Shown piece by piece: positions 45,601-56,298 of a DNA stretch of 64,000 nucleotides. Below the pieces are notes generated by a model. That model was not told where the DNA came from and did no database searches. It saw only the letters and a program-made list of their open reading frames with translations. The translations under genes and the position numbers were made by a program. This DNA comes from Entamoeba invadens IP1 (taxonomy: Eukaryota > Evosea > Mastigamoebida > Endamoebidae): positions 2,763-66,762 of the forward strand of contig NW_004440453.1 in NCBI RefSeq assembly GCF_000330505.1. Reading direction: 5' to 3'. How positions within the stretch are numbered: the first letter of the stretch is position 1; each line of letters opens with the position of its first letter.

Positions 45601-47902
45601 CAGAGTCCTTAAAAAATCAAAACCTTGCCACCACGTTTTGTAGACGTGTTAAAAAATATTTTTTCGTATTTTTTTTTCAAATTATGTTATTTTCGAATTA
45701 TATGGCAAAAAAATAATTATGGTAACAAAAAATAATTATACAAAAATAATTAAAACATTTAATTAAAGTTACGATCATTGACATAATAATTGATATTTTG
45801 TTTGATGTAGTTCTTTGTTAATAGCACAATCTTTGATAAGTAATCTGTTTTTGGTCGTTTTTTCTTTTGAGTTGGGTTCACAAACACTTTTTAATATAGA
45901 AAAACCAGATTTACATGTTGCAGTTGAAGGTGGTATGCTCATCAAATAACGAAGAAGGTTGTACAAATTTGAATTTTTCCTTAAAAGGGGTAAATAATTT
46001 AGAAGATCAATTTTATCAACGACCCATGTTTCTTTGAATTTATGAAGATGTTCTCTTTTTTGTAAAATAATACCATTTCTCAAGTGTACATAATTATCCA
46101 TATTCTTTATTTAATTTACTTCTTCCATATAGATTATCATATTTTTTGTTGGTTGATCATCACCATTGATTATTTTATCAAAATGAATTGCAAAATGACA
46201 CATTTCGTCCAACAAATTGCAGTGCGATTCTCTTTCTTTTTGTTTGAGAGGATTTATTTGACATTTTTAATGTATTTTGAACAAGTTCCTTTGAATTTTG
46301 GAGATGTGCAAACACTGTAAAAACGAACATCAAGTGTTGTTTCGAGGATCTGAATGAGATCTATCATCCATTCAATATCGAAAAAATCTGTGGTTTCTTT
46401 TAAATTAGGAAACAACACAAATTGTTTATTAATAATATCTATTTTCATATCACTTATTTTCGTTTTAAATAATTAAATTTTTTCATACGCTCTGAATATG
46501 CATGCATCCTTTTTTGAAGTTCTTTGTTTAACATTTGGAGTTTTCCAATTGTATCCAAAATAAATGAAATGTGGTTTTTTATTACACTTCCACTGAACAA
46601 CAAACACAATTGATTAACTGTATATTCACCACATTCTTTATCTTTGTCCTCAAAACCTTCTAAAAACTCGACCACATTATCATAATGTTTGTGACACCAA
46701 TCAAATACAGATTCAAGTGATAACCAACGAGTTGGACAATAAGTTGGAGGCAACATAGAGTATTTTAAATAAAAAGACTTTTCAACTCTCAAAAAATAAC
46801 TTATTTCAGATATGATTTCAACACATTCATTGGCTCCATCAACACTTAAACATTCTTCTGCGCATAGATCTAAACGGTGACAGAAACACCAAACTGACAT
46901 AATTTCAAATTGTCGTTTGGGTATAAAACTAAATTCTCGAACAACAAGAGGACCCATACCATTTTCCACCCCTTGCATGTTTCCTGCCCCATCCGTTACT
47001 ATTGCAGATACTTTATTTTTGTCACATTTAACACATTTTAAAACTTCGATTAAGTTTTCTTTCATGTTCTCACCAGTAGCCTTGCCAGAATACGTTTTCA
47101 CTTCAACCAAACGAGTGAGTACTTTTAAATCAGGCATAACAATTCTGGTGTAATAATTATACCAATGTTTGTGGTGTACTGTACATTCATCGGTCATTAT
47201 AGCAACATGTTGTGCTTTTCACATGTTTCTTGTATGTTCTTTTCGATTTTGGTAGCTTTTATATTAATTCTTGATGTCATGGTTTGATGGCTTGATCTTA
47301 TTTTGTCTAGAATTCCTATTCCTTCCATTTTTATGTATCTTTTAATCATCACCAAAAGTTTTTCAAGAACTTCAGCTTTACATACTATATTATTGTCTGC
47401 AAATAACAATGAAATTTCTGTTGTCAATTCTCTTCCACTTTCGATTAGTCTTTTATCTCTATTTACAGCAGATTCTGTCTCAACATTTTCGTATTGAATG
47501 AATTCCATATTTTCTTTTTTTGAAGCATATTTTAAACCATTGAAAAAATATTGAGCAACTTTGCATTTGGTTACTTCATCATTATTTTCTTCGTGTGTTA
47601 GGTAATGATCTAAGGCAATTGTTTTATTGATAATAATGCCGCAAACTCTACAGAAATATTTTCTATCAACTAAAACCTCCATATTTCTTTCTTTACCCCA
47701 ATCAATTGTGTATGGCCTTTTCATATTTATTACCAGATTCTTTTAAATAAAAAAATATATCTAAAAACAAATTTTAGGTTAAAAAAACAAATTTTGGAAT
47801 TTTTATATGTTAAAGAAGAAAAGTGCTCATAATTGTTTCAATTTTTGTTTCTTTCAAAAAGTTTAAAACCCTTGCCATCTATTTTTATTTTGGGGTACTC
47901 TG
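45601..47902 (-). mobile_element. hAT transposon 1, inserted in a piggyBac-like end
   Basis: The termini are CAGAGTCC on the left and, on the opposite strand, CAGAGTACCCC on the right. Both continue into a 'TTGCCA/TGGCAAG'-containing subterminal block. The 7-bp direct repeat ACGTTAT flanks both sides (45594-45600 and 47903-47909), close to the 8-bp duplication expected of hATs. At 2.3 kb it carries one transposase gene on the minus strand. Confidence 0.85.
45775..47724 (-). pseudogene. hAT transposase with BED-type zinc finger, frameshifted
   Basis: Starts at 47724. Residues 20-50 carry a Cys2His2 finger (FCRVCG...DHYLTHEE). A one-base shift near 47200 leads to 47197-46454, holding hAT catalytic-core landmarks: MTDECT (first Asp), IVTDGAGNMQGV (second Asp region), the WCFCHRLDLC Cys-x2-His motif and TRWLSLE. 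A stop and shifts follow at about 46450 and 46250-46100. Then 46101-45775 gives the C-terminal dimerisation segment ('LMSIPPSTATCKSGFSILK'). All domains are present and damage is limited, so the element decayed recently. The product as assembled would be inactive. Confidence 0.85.
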
Positions 47903-47928
47903 ACGTTATAATAAAAATAATTACTTAA

Positions 47929-48580
47929 CACGTTCAAAACAGAAACGTTGTAATAATAAGTTTTTATTTTTTTCTTTTACCTAAACCCTTTTTTGCCTTC
48001 ATACACAAAACGAATTTTTGTAATTTTTTATTTATTTTTTAATCAACTAAAATTTGAATTGTTTATTTTTTGGTCACACTTAACATGAAGTGTTAAGTAT
48101 TATGTGAAGTAACAACTTCATCTGTTTTTGATGCTACACTGAGTTTTTTGTGTTAAACAAGAGCAAAGCTTAAAAAAGAAAGATGGGGTTTAATGATGGT
48201 TTGATATTTTTGGTTGTTTTTTATATATAAAAAGTATATTGTCATTTGATTATAACGATATTGGTGTTTGTATAGTAGTTATATTTGTTAATGTGACTAT
48301 TTGACATTGTTTGTCATAAAGTGGATTAACGATGAAGCGTTTTTATATTAATTGTTGAAACACAATAAAACGATATGAAATTTCATCCAAAAAGATTATT
48401 TTTGATCAATCTTAGGTAATTGAGTTCTCATTTGTTAATTATTTTAAGTAAAATAAAACTGACTATTGGCCGGTTTGGGTTAGAAAGGGGTTTTGGAATA
48501 AAATAAAAGAAAAAAATGATTTGGACAATTTCTTTTTTACTTATTTTTCTTCTTAAAAAAAGTTTTGGGTTATAAAAGTG
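47929..48580. mobile_element. piggyBac-type MITE with TTAA flanks
   Basis: A 652-bp non-coding element starting CACGTTCAAAACAG and ending with the inverse of CACTTTTATAACCCAAAAC. It is flanked by TTAA at 47925-47928 and 48581-48584. Its right 170 bp is a direct-orientation match to the right end of the autonomous piggyBac element (51910-52080), and its left end is similar to that element's left end. It is therefore a deletion derivative mobilised by that transposase family. Confidence 0.75.
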
Positions 48581-48584
48581 TTAA

Positions 48585-49356
48585 AATTTTATTGTTTTGT
48601 TTTGTTTATTAATTAAATTATTTTAATGTTTATCAATCATTTGTTCATTTCAAAATTGTCACATATTTGGTAAAAAAACAAAGATTTAATTATTCATTTT
48701 GAATTACAGTAAAAGCTCCCAATTATAATTATTTCAGAAAATCGGAGTTTTTTCGGAAACAATAAGTTTGACTGAACCAAAGTCATAATTTATTTATTAC
48801 AAAACAATTTTACTCACTTTATTAAAACTTGATTATATTGAGTCTGTTTTTTATTTAACGATATTGAGTTTTTTACCATTATTTATAATAACAGTATTAT
48901 AATTTATAATAAAAATATAGTTGTTTTTAAAAAAATGGTTTGTATTTTATTTTTTTGTTCTTTTTTTATAAATATGTGTTAAAAATAAAAAACAAAATGG
49001 CTAAACAACTGAAAAATTTATAAAGCCAAAACGAATTATAAGTTGGTGTTGAAATGTGAATATGACGAAATAGACTATGTCAACCAGGTTATTCGAAATG
49101 AATAAAATGTCATGTTAGATGGAGCAGACATGTCAAATTATCATTTGGGTCAATTGAAGACGACAACAAGTGATTTGGAAAAAAGTCAATGCTCAGAATT
49201 TGTTTATCATTGGTTTTAATTAATGACAATTTTATTAATAGTTATAGGTTTTTAATTAGCGATATTGAGTATAGTAAATAATGGTTTAATATTTTCGGTC
49301 TTGTTCTTTTTTTTGTTATATTTTTAGAATATCGTTATATAGAAAACAGACTTTAT
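48585..49356. other. Spacer with a small coding relic near 49030-49220
   Basis: Mostly AT-rich. In one forward frame about 49025-49215 reads as a compact, normal-composition peptide ('KLVLKCEYDEIDYVNQVI', then one stop, then about 30 more residues), suggesting a fragment of a host gene captured between transposons. No family named. Confidence 0.35.
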
Positions 49357-49448
49357 TTAACACCTTCGTATCCTAATCTATCCAACGAATATTTATTTTT
49401 CTTTTTTTACCAAAAGAATCCATTTGCTGACAAAAATAAAAAGTTATA

Positions 49449-49612
49449 CAGTTTACCAAAAGTTGTCCATTTGACAAAATTTTACACAAAATAATATGAA
49501 AAAATTATGAAACAGTGTTTTTGAAATGTTTCGAACAGTTTCCCAAAATATTCCAGTTTTGATGGTCCAAAAATGTTTGGACAACATTGGAGAGTGGACA
49601 ACATTTTTAGAC
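49449..49612. mobile_element. MITE copy C, nested in the piggyBac 5' region
   Basis: The ends are CAGTTTACCAAAAGTTGTCC on the left and the inverse of CAGTCTAAAAATGTTGTCC on the right. Interior blocks such as 'AATATTCCAGTTTTGATGGT' are shared with MITE copy B at 4447-4656. CAGT termini fit a Tc1/mariner-type origin. The left flank is TA; the right flank does not repeat it. It lies between the piggyBac left end and the transposase ATG, in the likely promoter/5' region. Confidence 0.65.
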
Positions 49613-49721
49613 TGAATATTTATATTTATTTTGACCAAATGTGCTTTTTTATTTGATTTTTTTACATGAAATAATTGATTTTGGGATATTTTTTCTTTTA
49701 TTTTAAATCGTTTTTATTCAA

Positions 49722-51690
49722 ATGGAAATTGAATTACCTGAAGAACCAGTCTATTATTCTAGTGACGATGAAAATGAAATATCACAAGAAATCAATTTTG
49801 GTGAAAATATTATTGTTCCAGAAAAAAAAAATTCAGAAAAAGATTTTATTTTTTCAACCCAACTTCCAGAAGAAAAAACCAAAAATATTCAAAATTGGGA
49901 AATATTAGACCCTGTTTTCGGGGAGGAAGATTTTTCAAAAATGAATCAAAACTATAGAAAGACGATAATTTTGGGGACATTTTCTACCGAAATAGAGTGT
50001 TTTGAAAAAATTGTTTCTCCTGAATTTGTGGACTTAATTGTTGCTGGCACCAACGAAAAAGGAAAAACACTGATTAGTAATTGGAAAAACACTGACACTG
50101 ATGAAATTCGTTGTTTTATGGGGGTGTTGATTTACATAGGGGCAATGCAAAGGAAAGGTCCAATTTCCCGATTTTGGAATCAAGAATTTGGCCGTCCATT
50201 TTTCGGAATTGTAATGGAAAGAAATAGATTCTGTGAACTGTATAGAAGTTTCCGTTGTGATCTTAAAGCCACAAGTAAAGAAAGAAGAACAACAACAACA
50301 ACAGTTTTTCCAGCAGTCAAAGAATTATTTGGGATTTTTTCCCGTAATATTACCAACATTTGTACTCCCGGTCAATTTTTTTGTGTAGATGAAAGAATTT
50401 TTGGGTTCAAAGGTCGTTGCAAGGCAATCCAATACTGCCCACAAAAACCAATAAAAAGGGGGTTGAAATTTTATTGTATTTGTACATACGATAAAAAATT
50501 GCGTGTTGGGATGACAATGTATGAGGGAAAGAAAGACCAATTGATGGGGAAAGTTACTCCAAAAGAAGAATATCACCATGGAGAGTCTGTTGTTATGGAA
50601 TTAATAGAAAATTTGCTTCCAAAAAATTCTCAATCTTTGGAATTTTTACTTCAAAGCGACAATTACTTTACAACAATAAATGTAATTGACAAGCTTGAAA
50701 AGGAAAAAATTGGGTATATTGGCACTCTGAACAGACGAAGTACTAATATCCCAAAAGAGGCCAAACAAAATTCAATGGCAGAAAAAGAAAAAGAAATATT
50801 CAAGTCTGAAAAAAATATTTTGAAAAAAATGGAATTATTGAAGAAAAAAGAAGAAAAACTTTTTCAAAAAGTTGCAATGTTATTTTCAAAAGAATCTCCA
50901 AATCGGGAAAGTTTGGAAAAATTAGAAAAACAAGATGATGAAAACAACAAAAAATTGATGAAATTAAAATTGAGATGGATAATATTGAAACGCAAAAAAC
51001 CCAATTTTATAAAGATAAAGAAGCCAATCCACAAGATATCCGATTTTGGAAAAAAGACGGCATTCTTTTAACTTCATTCAACCCCCAAAAACAAAAACTG
51101 TCATCATTGCAAAAAATGCCCTTAATGTCCCGATTATAGACTCTTCAAAGTCTAAATCAGAAATAAACGTTTTTTATAATTATAGTAAAACTCCATGTGA
51201 ACACTTTTGATTTTCTTTGTCAACAATATACGACAAAAACGAAAACACGTCGATACAATATGGTCGTTTTTCAAAATATTTTGGATTGTGCCACAACCAA
51301 TGCCTATGGAATGTTTAAAAAATGTAAACAAAACAACCATTTCGACTTTCTTGTTAATTTGTCAAAACAGCTTTCTGAAAATTACATCAAACGTCGACTC
51401 AGAAATAGGATGAAAAAACAAAAGAGAAAAAAAGAATGTTTTACGCGTGCGGTCTTTCAAATTGGTGGATTGAGTCAAAATCACCCGAACAAATAAAATA
51501 CACAAGAAAATTCAGTCGGGAGAGGGAAAAGTGTCATCTCTGAATCGGAGCGAAAGCCAGTCGGATAAAAGAATTGTGTTCTTTTTGTGATCAAAACGTA
51601 TGCTTGTCTTACTCTATCATCATGTGTAGAGTGTGTTGGGAACAAAAACGACGAAAAGAAAAAAATCCAAGCTAAAAAACTCCAAGTGAA
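49722..51690 (+). pseudogene. piggyBac transposase (DDE_Tnp_1_7), frameshifted near the C-terminus
   Basis: The 449-codon frame 49722-51071 holds an acidic N-terminus and the piggyBac catalytic core: Asp223 in CVDERIFGFKGR, the QYCPQKPIKRGLKFY stretch, and Asp313 in LQSDNYFTT. A Lys/Glu-rich coiled-coil-like insertion at residues about 350-430 is unusual. After a frame change near 51060-51200 the third catalytic Asp (HFDFLCQQY) and the NAYGMFKK region appear at 51197-51496. A third segment (about 51528-51665) encodes the C-terminal Cys-rich zinc-binding domain (CSFCDQNVC, CRVCWE). All parts are present, and only two breaks separate it from an intact transposase. Confidence 0.85.
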
Positions 51691-52178
51691 TAATTAGATA
51701 AATCATTGTTTTGTTTTATTGTTTTTTTAGTTTTTTAAACAAAGGACTAGAAAAAGAGATGATTGAAACAATTATTGGCAATCGATTACAAAAGATGAAA
51801 AATTTTATCACAAGAAATGTGTTACGACAAACCTATTTTGTAGTTAAAATATATAGGTTTAAAACTATTATTGTTCTTTGTGTTGTTATTCAAGACGTTT
51901 TTTTCGAATTCTTAGGTAATTTGGTCTTAATTCATACTTTATTTAAATAAAATAAAACTGTCTGTTGGCAAGTTTAGGTTTTGAAGGGGTTTCTTAAAAA
52001 TAATAAAAAAAACAAGTTTTAAGACAAATAATATTTTACTTAACCTTTTTTTAAAAATATGGTTTTCGGTTAGAAAAGTGTTAATTTAATTTGTTTTTTG
52101 AAAAATTTTTAATAGAACATATTTTTTATTTTAATATAATATAAAAAATAAGAATTATTTTTTTAATAATATATATAT

Positions 52179-53318
52179 AGTCAAATTCAAAAAACTGATC
52201 GGTGAATGTTCCACTATTAATTAAACATAAAATACCCAAGTTTTTAAATAATCCGATTTTTGGATCCAAAAATAAGACGAAGATATTACTTATTTAGTCT
52301 TAAATAAAAATTATTTATCAAAGAATATTTTTTTTCCCGAGCTTATTTATAATTCGAAAGGTTTTTTGAAGACAAAAAACCTGATTATTATTTCTTATTT
52401 TCAAAACAAAATTGATATAATAAAAATAAGTAAATATACAACAAAAACACTGATAAATTAACTTGTTAAATTTTGAAACTAAAAATAACATAGTAATTTA
52501 AAAGTCGAATTATTAAAATCATTAAATGTAATTGTAATAAAACCGCATCTTTTATTATTTAATAGAATATTAAAATTAATAAATTTAAAATTAACAATGA
52601 TATGATTTGTGAAAAAAAAATATTTAACAGATAAAAATCAGTTCAATATGAAAAAGGGGGTGTAAACAAAGAAATACATTTCTTTTTATCTGAAGAAATT
52701 CGCAAGCGTGATAGCTTTTGAGATAAATGGTAACAATTATAAGGGTTGGTTAATAAAATGTCCTACTAACATGAACTCAAATAATTATCAAAATAGTTAT
52801 TGACAATCTTCTGATGGATCAAGTAAAAAAGAATGCAAATTTATCAATTTGTTCGAGATTATGCTTTTTGTCTTAATGCCAAATCAACTCGTAAGTTCTT
52901 CAAAAAAATATATTTTTAATTTCTTCACGACTGGCCAGTCAGCAGTCCAGATTTAAATCCCAATGAAAACATGTAAGGATTGTGAAAAAAAAACAGTGTT
53001 TAATATTAACCCTTTTGATAAAACAAAAAGACTTATTCTATGAAGCACAAAAGGCGTTAAACTCAATACTAATTTACTTTGTAAACAACTTCGTGGATTC
53101 TTTCGAATCACATTTGTTGGAATGTTAGAAAATAAATAATTATCTATACATTCAAATTGATTTTTTAACTATAACTGTAGTTTAGTTTTTGTGTACAACA
53201 ATTAAATTAAATAAAACATTTTATAGTTGTTTATAAACCAAGTTTTTTAATGTTTTTAAAAATTGAAAATAAGATAAGATAATCGGACGCTTTTTTATTC
53301 AGATTTTTGAATTTGACT
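52179..53318 (+). mobile_element. Tc1/mariner-type element, degenerate
   Basis: The inverted ends AGTCAAATTCAAAAA (52179) and its inverse (ending 53318) are each flanked by TA. The 1.14-kb interior contains worn transposase sequence. Near 52930-52970 the frame reads DWPVSSPDLNPNENM, the classical mariner/Tc1 block just upstream of the last catalytic residue, followed at once by a stop. Few other parts are legible. Confidence 0.75.
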
Positions 53319-54187
53319 ATATATATTAAATAAATATAATTAAAATTACAAAAAACAATATAATTATGATCAAAAAAATAAGTTTAATCCAAAAATAAGC
53401 TGCAGTTTTGGGACTGGATGATTTAGTAAACAGGCTTTTGATTAATCATGCTGGAAACATTATTTATTGCAAAAACCTTATTTATCTACAAAAATAGGTT
53501 ATTTTTTTGTTATTTGGTTTGGTTTTTCAATTTTATTTTTTTTCGTTTGAAATCTTTGTTTTTTCAATCAAAACGAACTTAAACAAATTGACCAATTCGA
53601 TTTTTTACGCTCAAATATCGCGTATAACACCAGAGAGTGGTGTCGTTGTTGGGCGGATTTTTTGTGTAAAATGACAAATGCAACAAAAGAATTCGACAAT
53701 AACCAACTGTTATTTCATCAAACAAAAATAAAAAAACATTGAGACAAATCATAATCAAACAGAACACCACGCTTGGCAGACTCGAACATTGAATGGTTGT
53801 TCTGCAGTCGAGTAAAAGTTGTTTATAATAAATTGTTTTGGCTGCGTGGACGTCATTTCGCTCTTTGTAAGAATACATTTAATAAGTTTACCCACGCCTA
53901 AAAGCGAAATTCTTCAAAAAATGATCCAAAAAACTCGGTTTGTTTTATGTAATTTCCTGTTAATTTGGGGTAATAACGCCACTATTATCACCATTTATTG
54001 ACAAACAGAAAAAATGAAATGATTGGCTAAATGACTTTAACCCCATTTGTGTTTTTGGTTGTGTTATTGGAAAATAGTTTAAATAATAGTAATATTAATT
54101 AAACATCCCAAATTCGCATTTTTTTCAAAGGGAAAAAGATAAATAAAGTTTCCAGACTGACTGTATGTTTAAATTTGTTGATTTATA
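53319..54187. other. Spacer with a decayed coding stretch around 53560-54000
   Basis: Composition is less AT-biased at 53560-54000. One forward frame gives several 30-50 codon pieces with W/C/R-rich peptide (for example 'REWCRCWADFLCKM') broken by stops. The overlapping 99-codon minus ORF at 53579-53878 is probably a shadow. It may be a lost transposon gene or host gene; unassigned. Confidence 0.35.
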
Positions 54188-54189
54188 TA

Positions 54190-56264
54190 CAGTCAAAGGC
54201 GCTAATTTGTCGGTTTCTCTATTTGTTGGTTAACTAACCAATCAAAATTCAAAACCGACAAATAGGTTTTTTATTCTGGAAACTTGAACTTTTAATGAAT
54301 AATTAATTAAAAAAGTTTCTAACTGTTCTTAAAACATTGAGTATATAATTATGAAAGTCATCTTTTTTGTTTGAGTCAACAAAGCGGGATGAATAATACA
54401 ACAATGTTTCTAATTGCACCATGAAAGACTCGGTTTCTTGATCATGAAAGTTTTCTGTTTCTGTTATTTCTTGAATATGGCAAAATGGATTGATATTTTC
54501 ATACTGAGTTGAAGTAAACTCTTCGATTGTTTGAACTCTATCTTCTTCGTTCATAGGTACGCTGCAATACAAATTGTAAATGTTGATATCCAATTCAACT
54601 TCTTGTATTGCAGCAATGCTTTGTTGCGCAAACAAATTTGTGTGTTTAAAACAGTTGCATATTGTTTCTTTCGTAATTTCACTCCAAGATTTTAAAATAA
54701 TTGTTATAGCTTCAACAACACTCAGTTGTTTGAATGGACACATCACACTTCTTTTTAAAAATGTTCATTTACTGGTAATTTAGATTTGATAACATCGTAA
54801 CTTGCTTCTGATAAAGATTCAACGAGCTAATTAATTGTTGTGATTTTCATCTCATTCATCAATGTTGTTATTGTTGATTCTCCAACTTCGTTAAAAATTG
54901 TTTCGAGCAAATCTTTCTTTTTCTTTTTTTCTTGAATTTTTTGTTGTTGAATTGAATTAAGATAATAAGTGATGAAATGTTTTTTGTAATGTTTTTTAAA
55001 CGAAGCAATTATTCCCTGATCCAATGGTTGAGTTTTTGCTGTTGTGTTTGGAAGCAAGTTGATCAAATTGATATTGGTTAAAACAACAGTCACTTTATGG
55101 ACGGGTGCATTATCAATAATCAAAACAATAAATCGACCAATTCTTCTTAAATCATCATCCCACAACTGCAAAAACTCATTCCAGATTAATACTGACATCC
55201 AGCTACTACTATCTGTTTTATAAACAATGTTCAGTTGTTGAAATAATTTGTTTGATCCACCTCTTGGCATGTGAGCAGTGTGTATTACAATTGGTGGTCT
55301 TTTATCACTTCCATCCATGTTACAACAGAACAATAGAGTTATTCGCTCTTTTTGAATGTTTGTGGTTTTGAGAAATTTTCTTGTTGTCAGTGAACGCATT
55401 GGCAACTGTCTGTAAAATAGACCAGTTTCGTCTGCGTTATAAATGTCAGAAAATGAGTATCTTGACAATATTTCTTTTATGTTATCAAGTTCTGTCGCGT
55501 AAAGAGTTAAATCTATAACGTCCTCGTGTCCAGAAGATATGTGGTATTTCAAGTTGATTTTTTCTTTAAATCTTTTAACAAACGAATGTATGTCTTTAAT
55601 TGTAAATTCTTTGTTTTCGATGTATTTGGCAACTTCAATTTGGAGTACATAATCATCCAAATAGTTTCCCGCAAGAATTGAAGTGTTTACATATCGTTCC
55701 AAATGCAAAACAACTTCGGCATTGGGTGACGTTCTCTGATGCTTCGTTTCTTTTATTTCATGTTTTTGATAAGCCTGCAATTGATCCAAACTAAAGTTGT
55801 ACTTGGGGTATAAAGTTGAGAATTCATCTCTCACCTTACACCAAAAATTCTTCTTTTCGAGGCCACTATATTTCGAATAAAGTTTCTTTATTGTGGCATG
55901 TGCTTCTGGTGTGATATTTTGGTAAACCTTTCTGGGTTTTTTATCGTTAATAGACATTACAATATACAAGATGGTATGTATCAGTTTAATATAAACATTT
56001 TTTACATAAATCTTTTCAGTAAAACGGCACTATTTTATATATGGTAATTTATGTCAAAATTTTGTTTTATGATTGATAATAATTGGTAAAAGAAAACAAT
56101 TTTATCATTTTTATTTCACTTATTATATAATCAATATTTAAAAACCAAAAAAATATTTTTTAAACAACCAATATTTTTAATGGAATATTCCACAAAATTC
56201 TATAAAAACTGACAAATAGGCTCGTTTTTGTGTCGTAAAACCGACAAATAAACGCCTTTGACTG
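54190..56264 (-). mobile_element. pogo/Tigger-like transposon
   Basis: The termini are CAGTCAAAGGCGCTAATTTG on the left and the inverse of CAGTCAAAGGCGTTTATTTG on the right. Both carry TTTGTCGGTTTT and are flanked by TA (54188-54189 and 56265-56266). Subterminal copies of CCGACAAATA occur on both sides and may be binding sites. At 2.1 kb it carries one minus-strand transposase. Confidence 0.9.
54303..55957 (-). pseudogene. pogo/Tigger transposase (DDE_1), one stop plus frameshift near the C-terminus
   Basis: Start ATG at 55957. An N-terminal helix-turn-helix region (residues about 10-60) and a CENP-B/Tc5-type second HTH (about 80-140) precede the DDE_1 core. The core shows NADETGLFYRQLP (Asp 1), LIIDNAPVHK (Asp 2) and TTAKTQPLDQGIIASFK (Asp 3). 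The main frame stops at 54827. The usual pogo C-terminal helix region ('AITIILKSWSEITKETICNC') continues in another frame, 54746-54303. The core is intact; loss of the C-terminal part may or may not abolish activity. Recent element by appearance. Confidence 0.88.
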
Positions 56265-56298
56265 TATTAAACAATATTTAATAAAATATATAATATTA

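Larger units (their letters stand above)
49361..52080 (+). mobile_element. piggyBac-like transposon with transposase
   Basis: A 2.7-kb element flanked by TTAA (49357-49360, 52081-52084). It starts CACCTTCGTATCC and ends with the inverse of CACTTTTCTAACC. The TIRs are imperfect: 9 of the first 13 bases match. TTAA targets are the mark of piggyBac. The CAC termini differ from the CCC ends of the insect elements. It holds the transposase gene 49722-51690 and a younger MITE at 49449-49612. Confidence 0.8.

Noticed and set aside
48064..48110. Small inverted repeat CTTAACA...TGTTAAG as a terminator or MITE end
   Set aside because: A 7-bp A/T-rich stem inside a larger piggyBac MITE; expected by chance in this composition.
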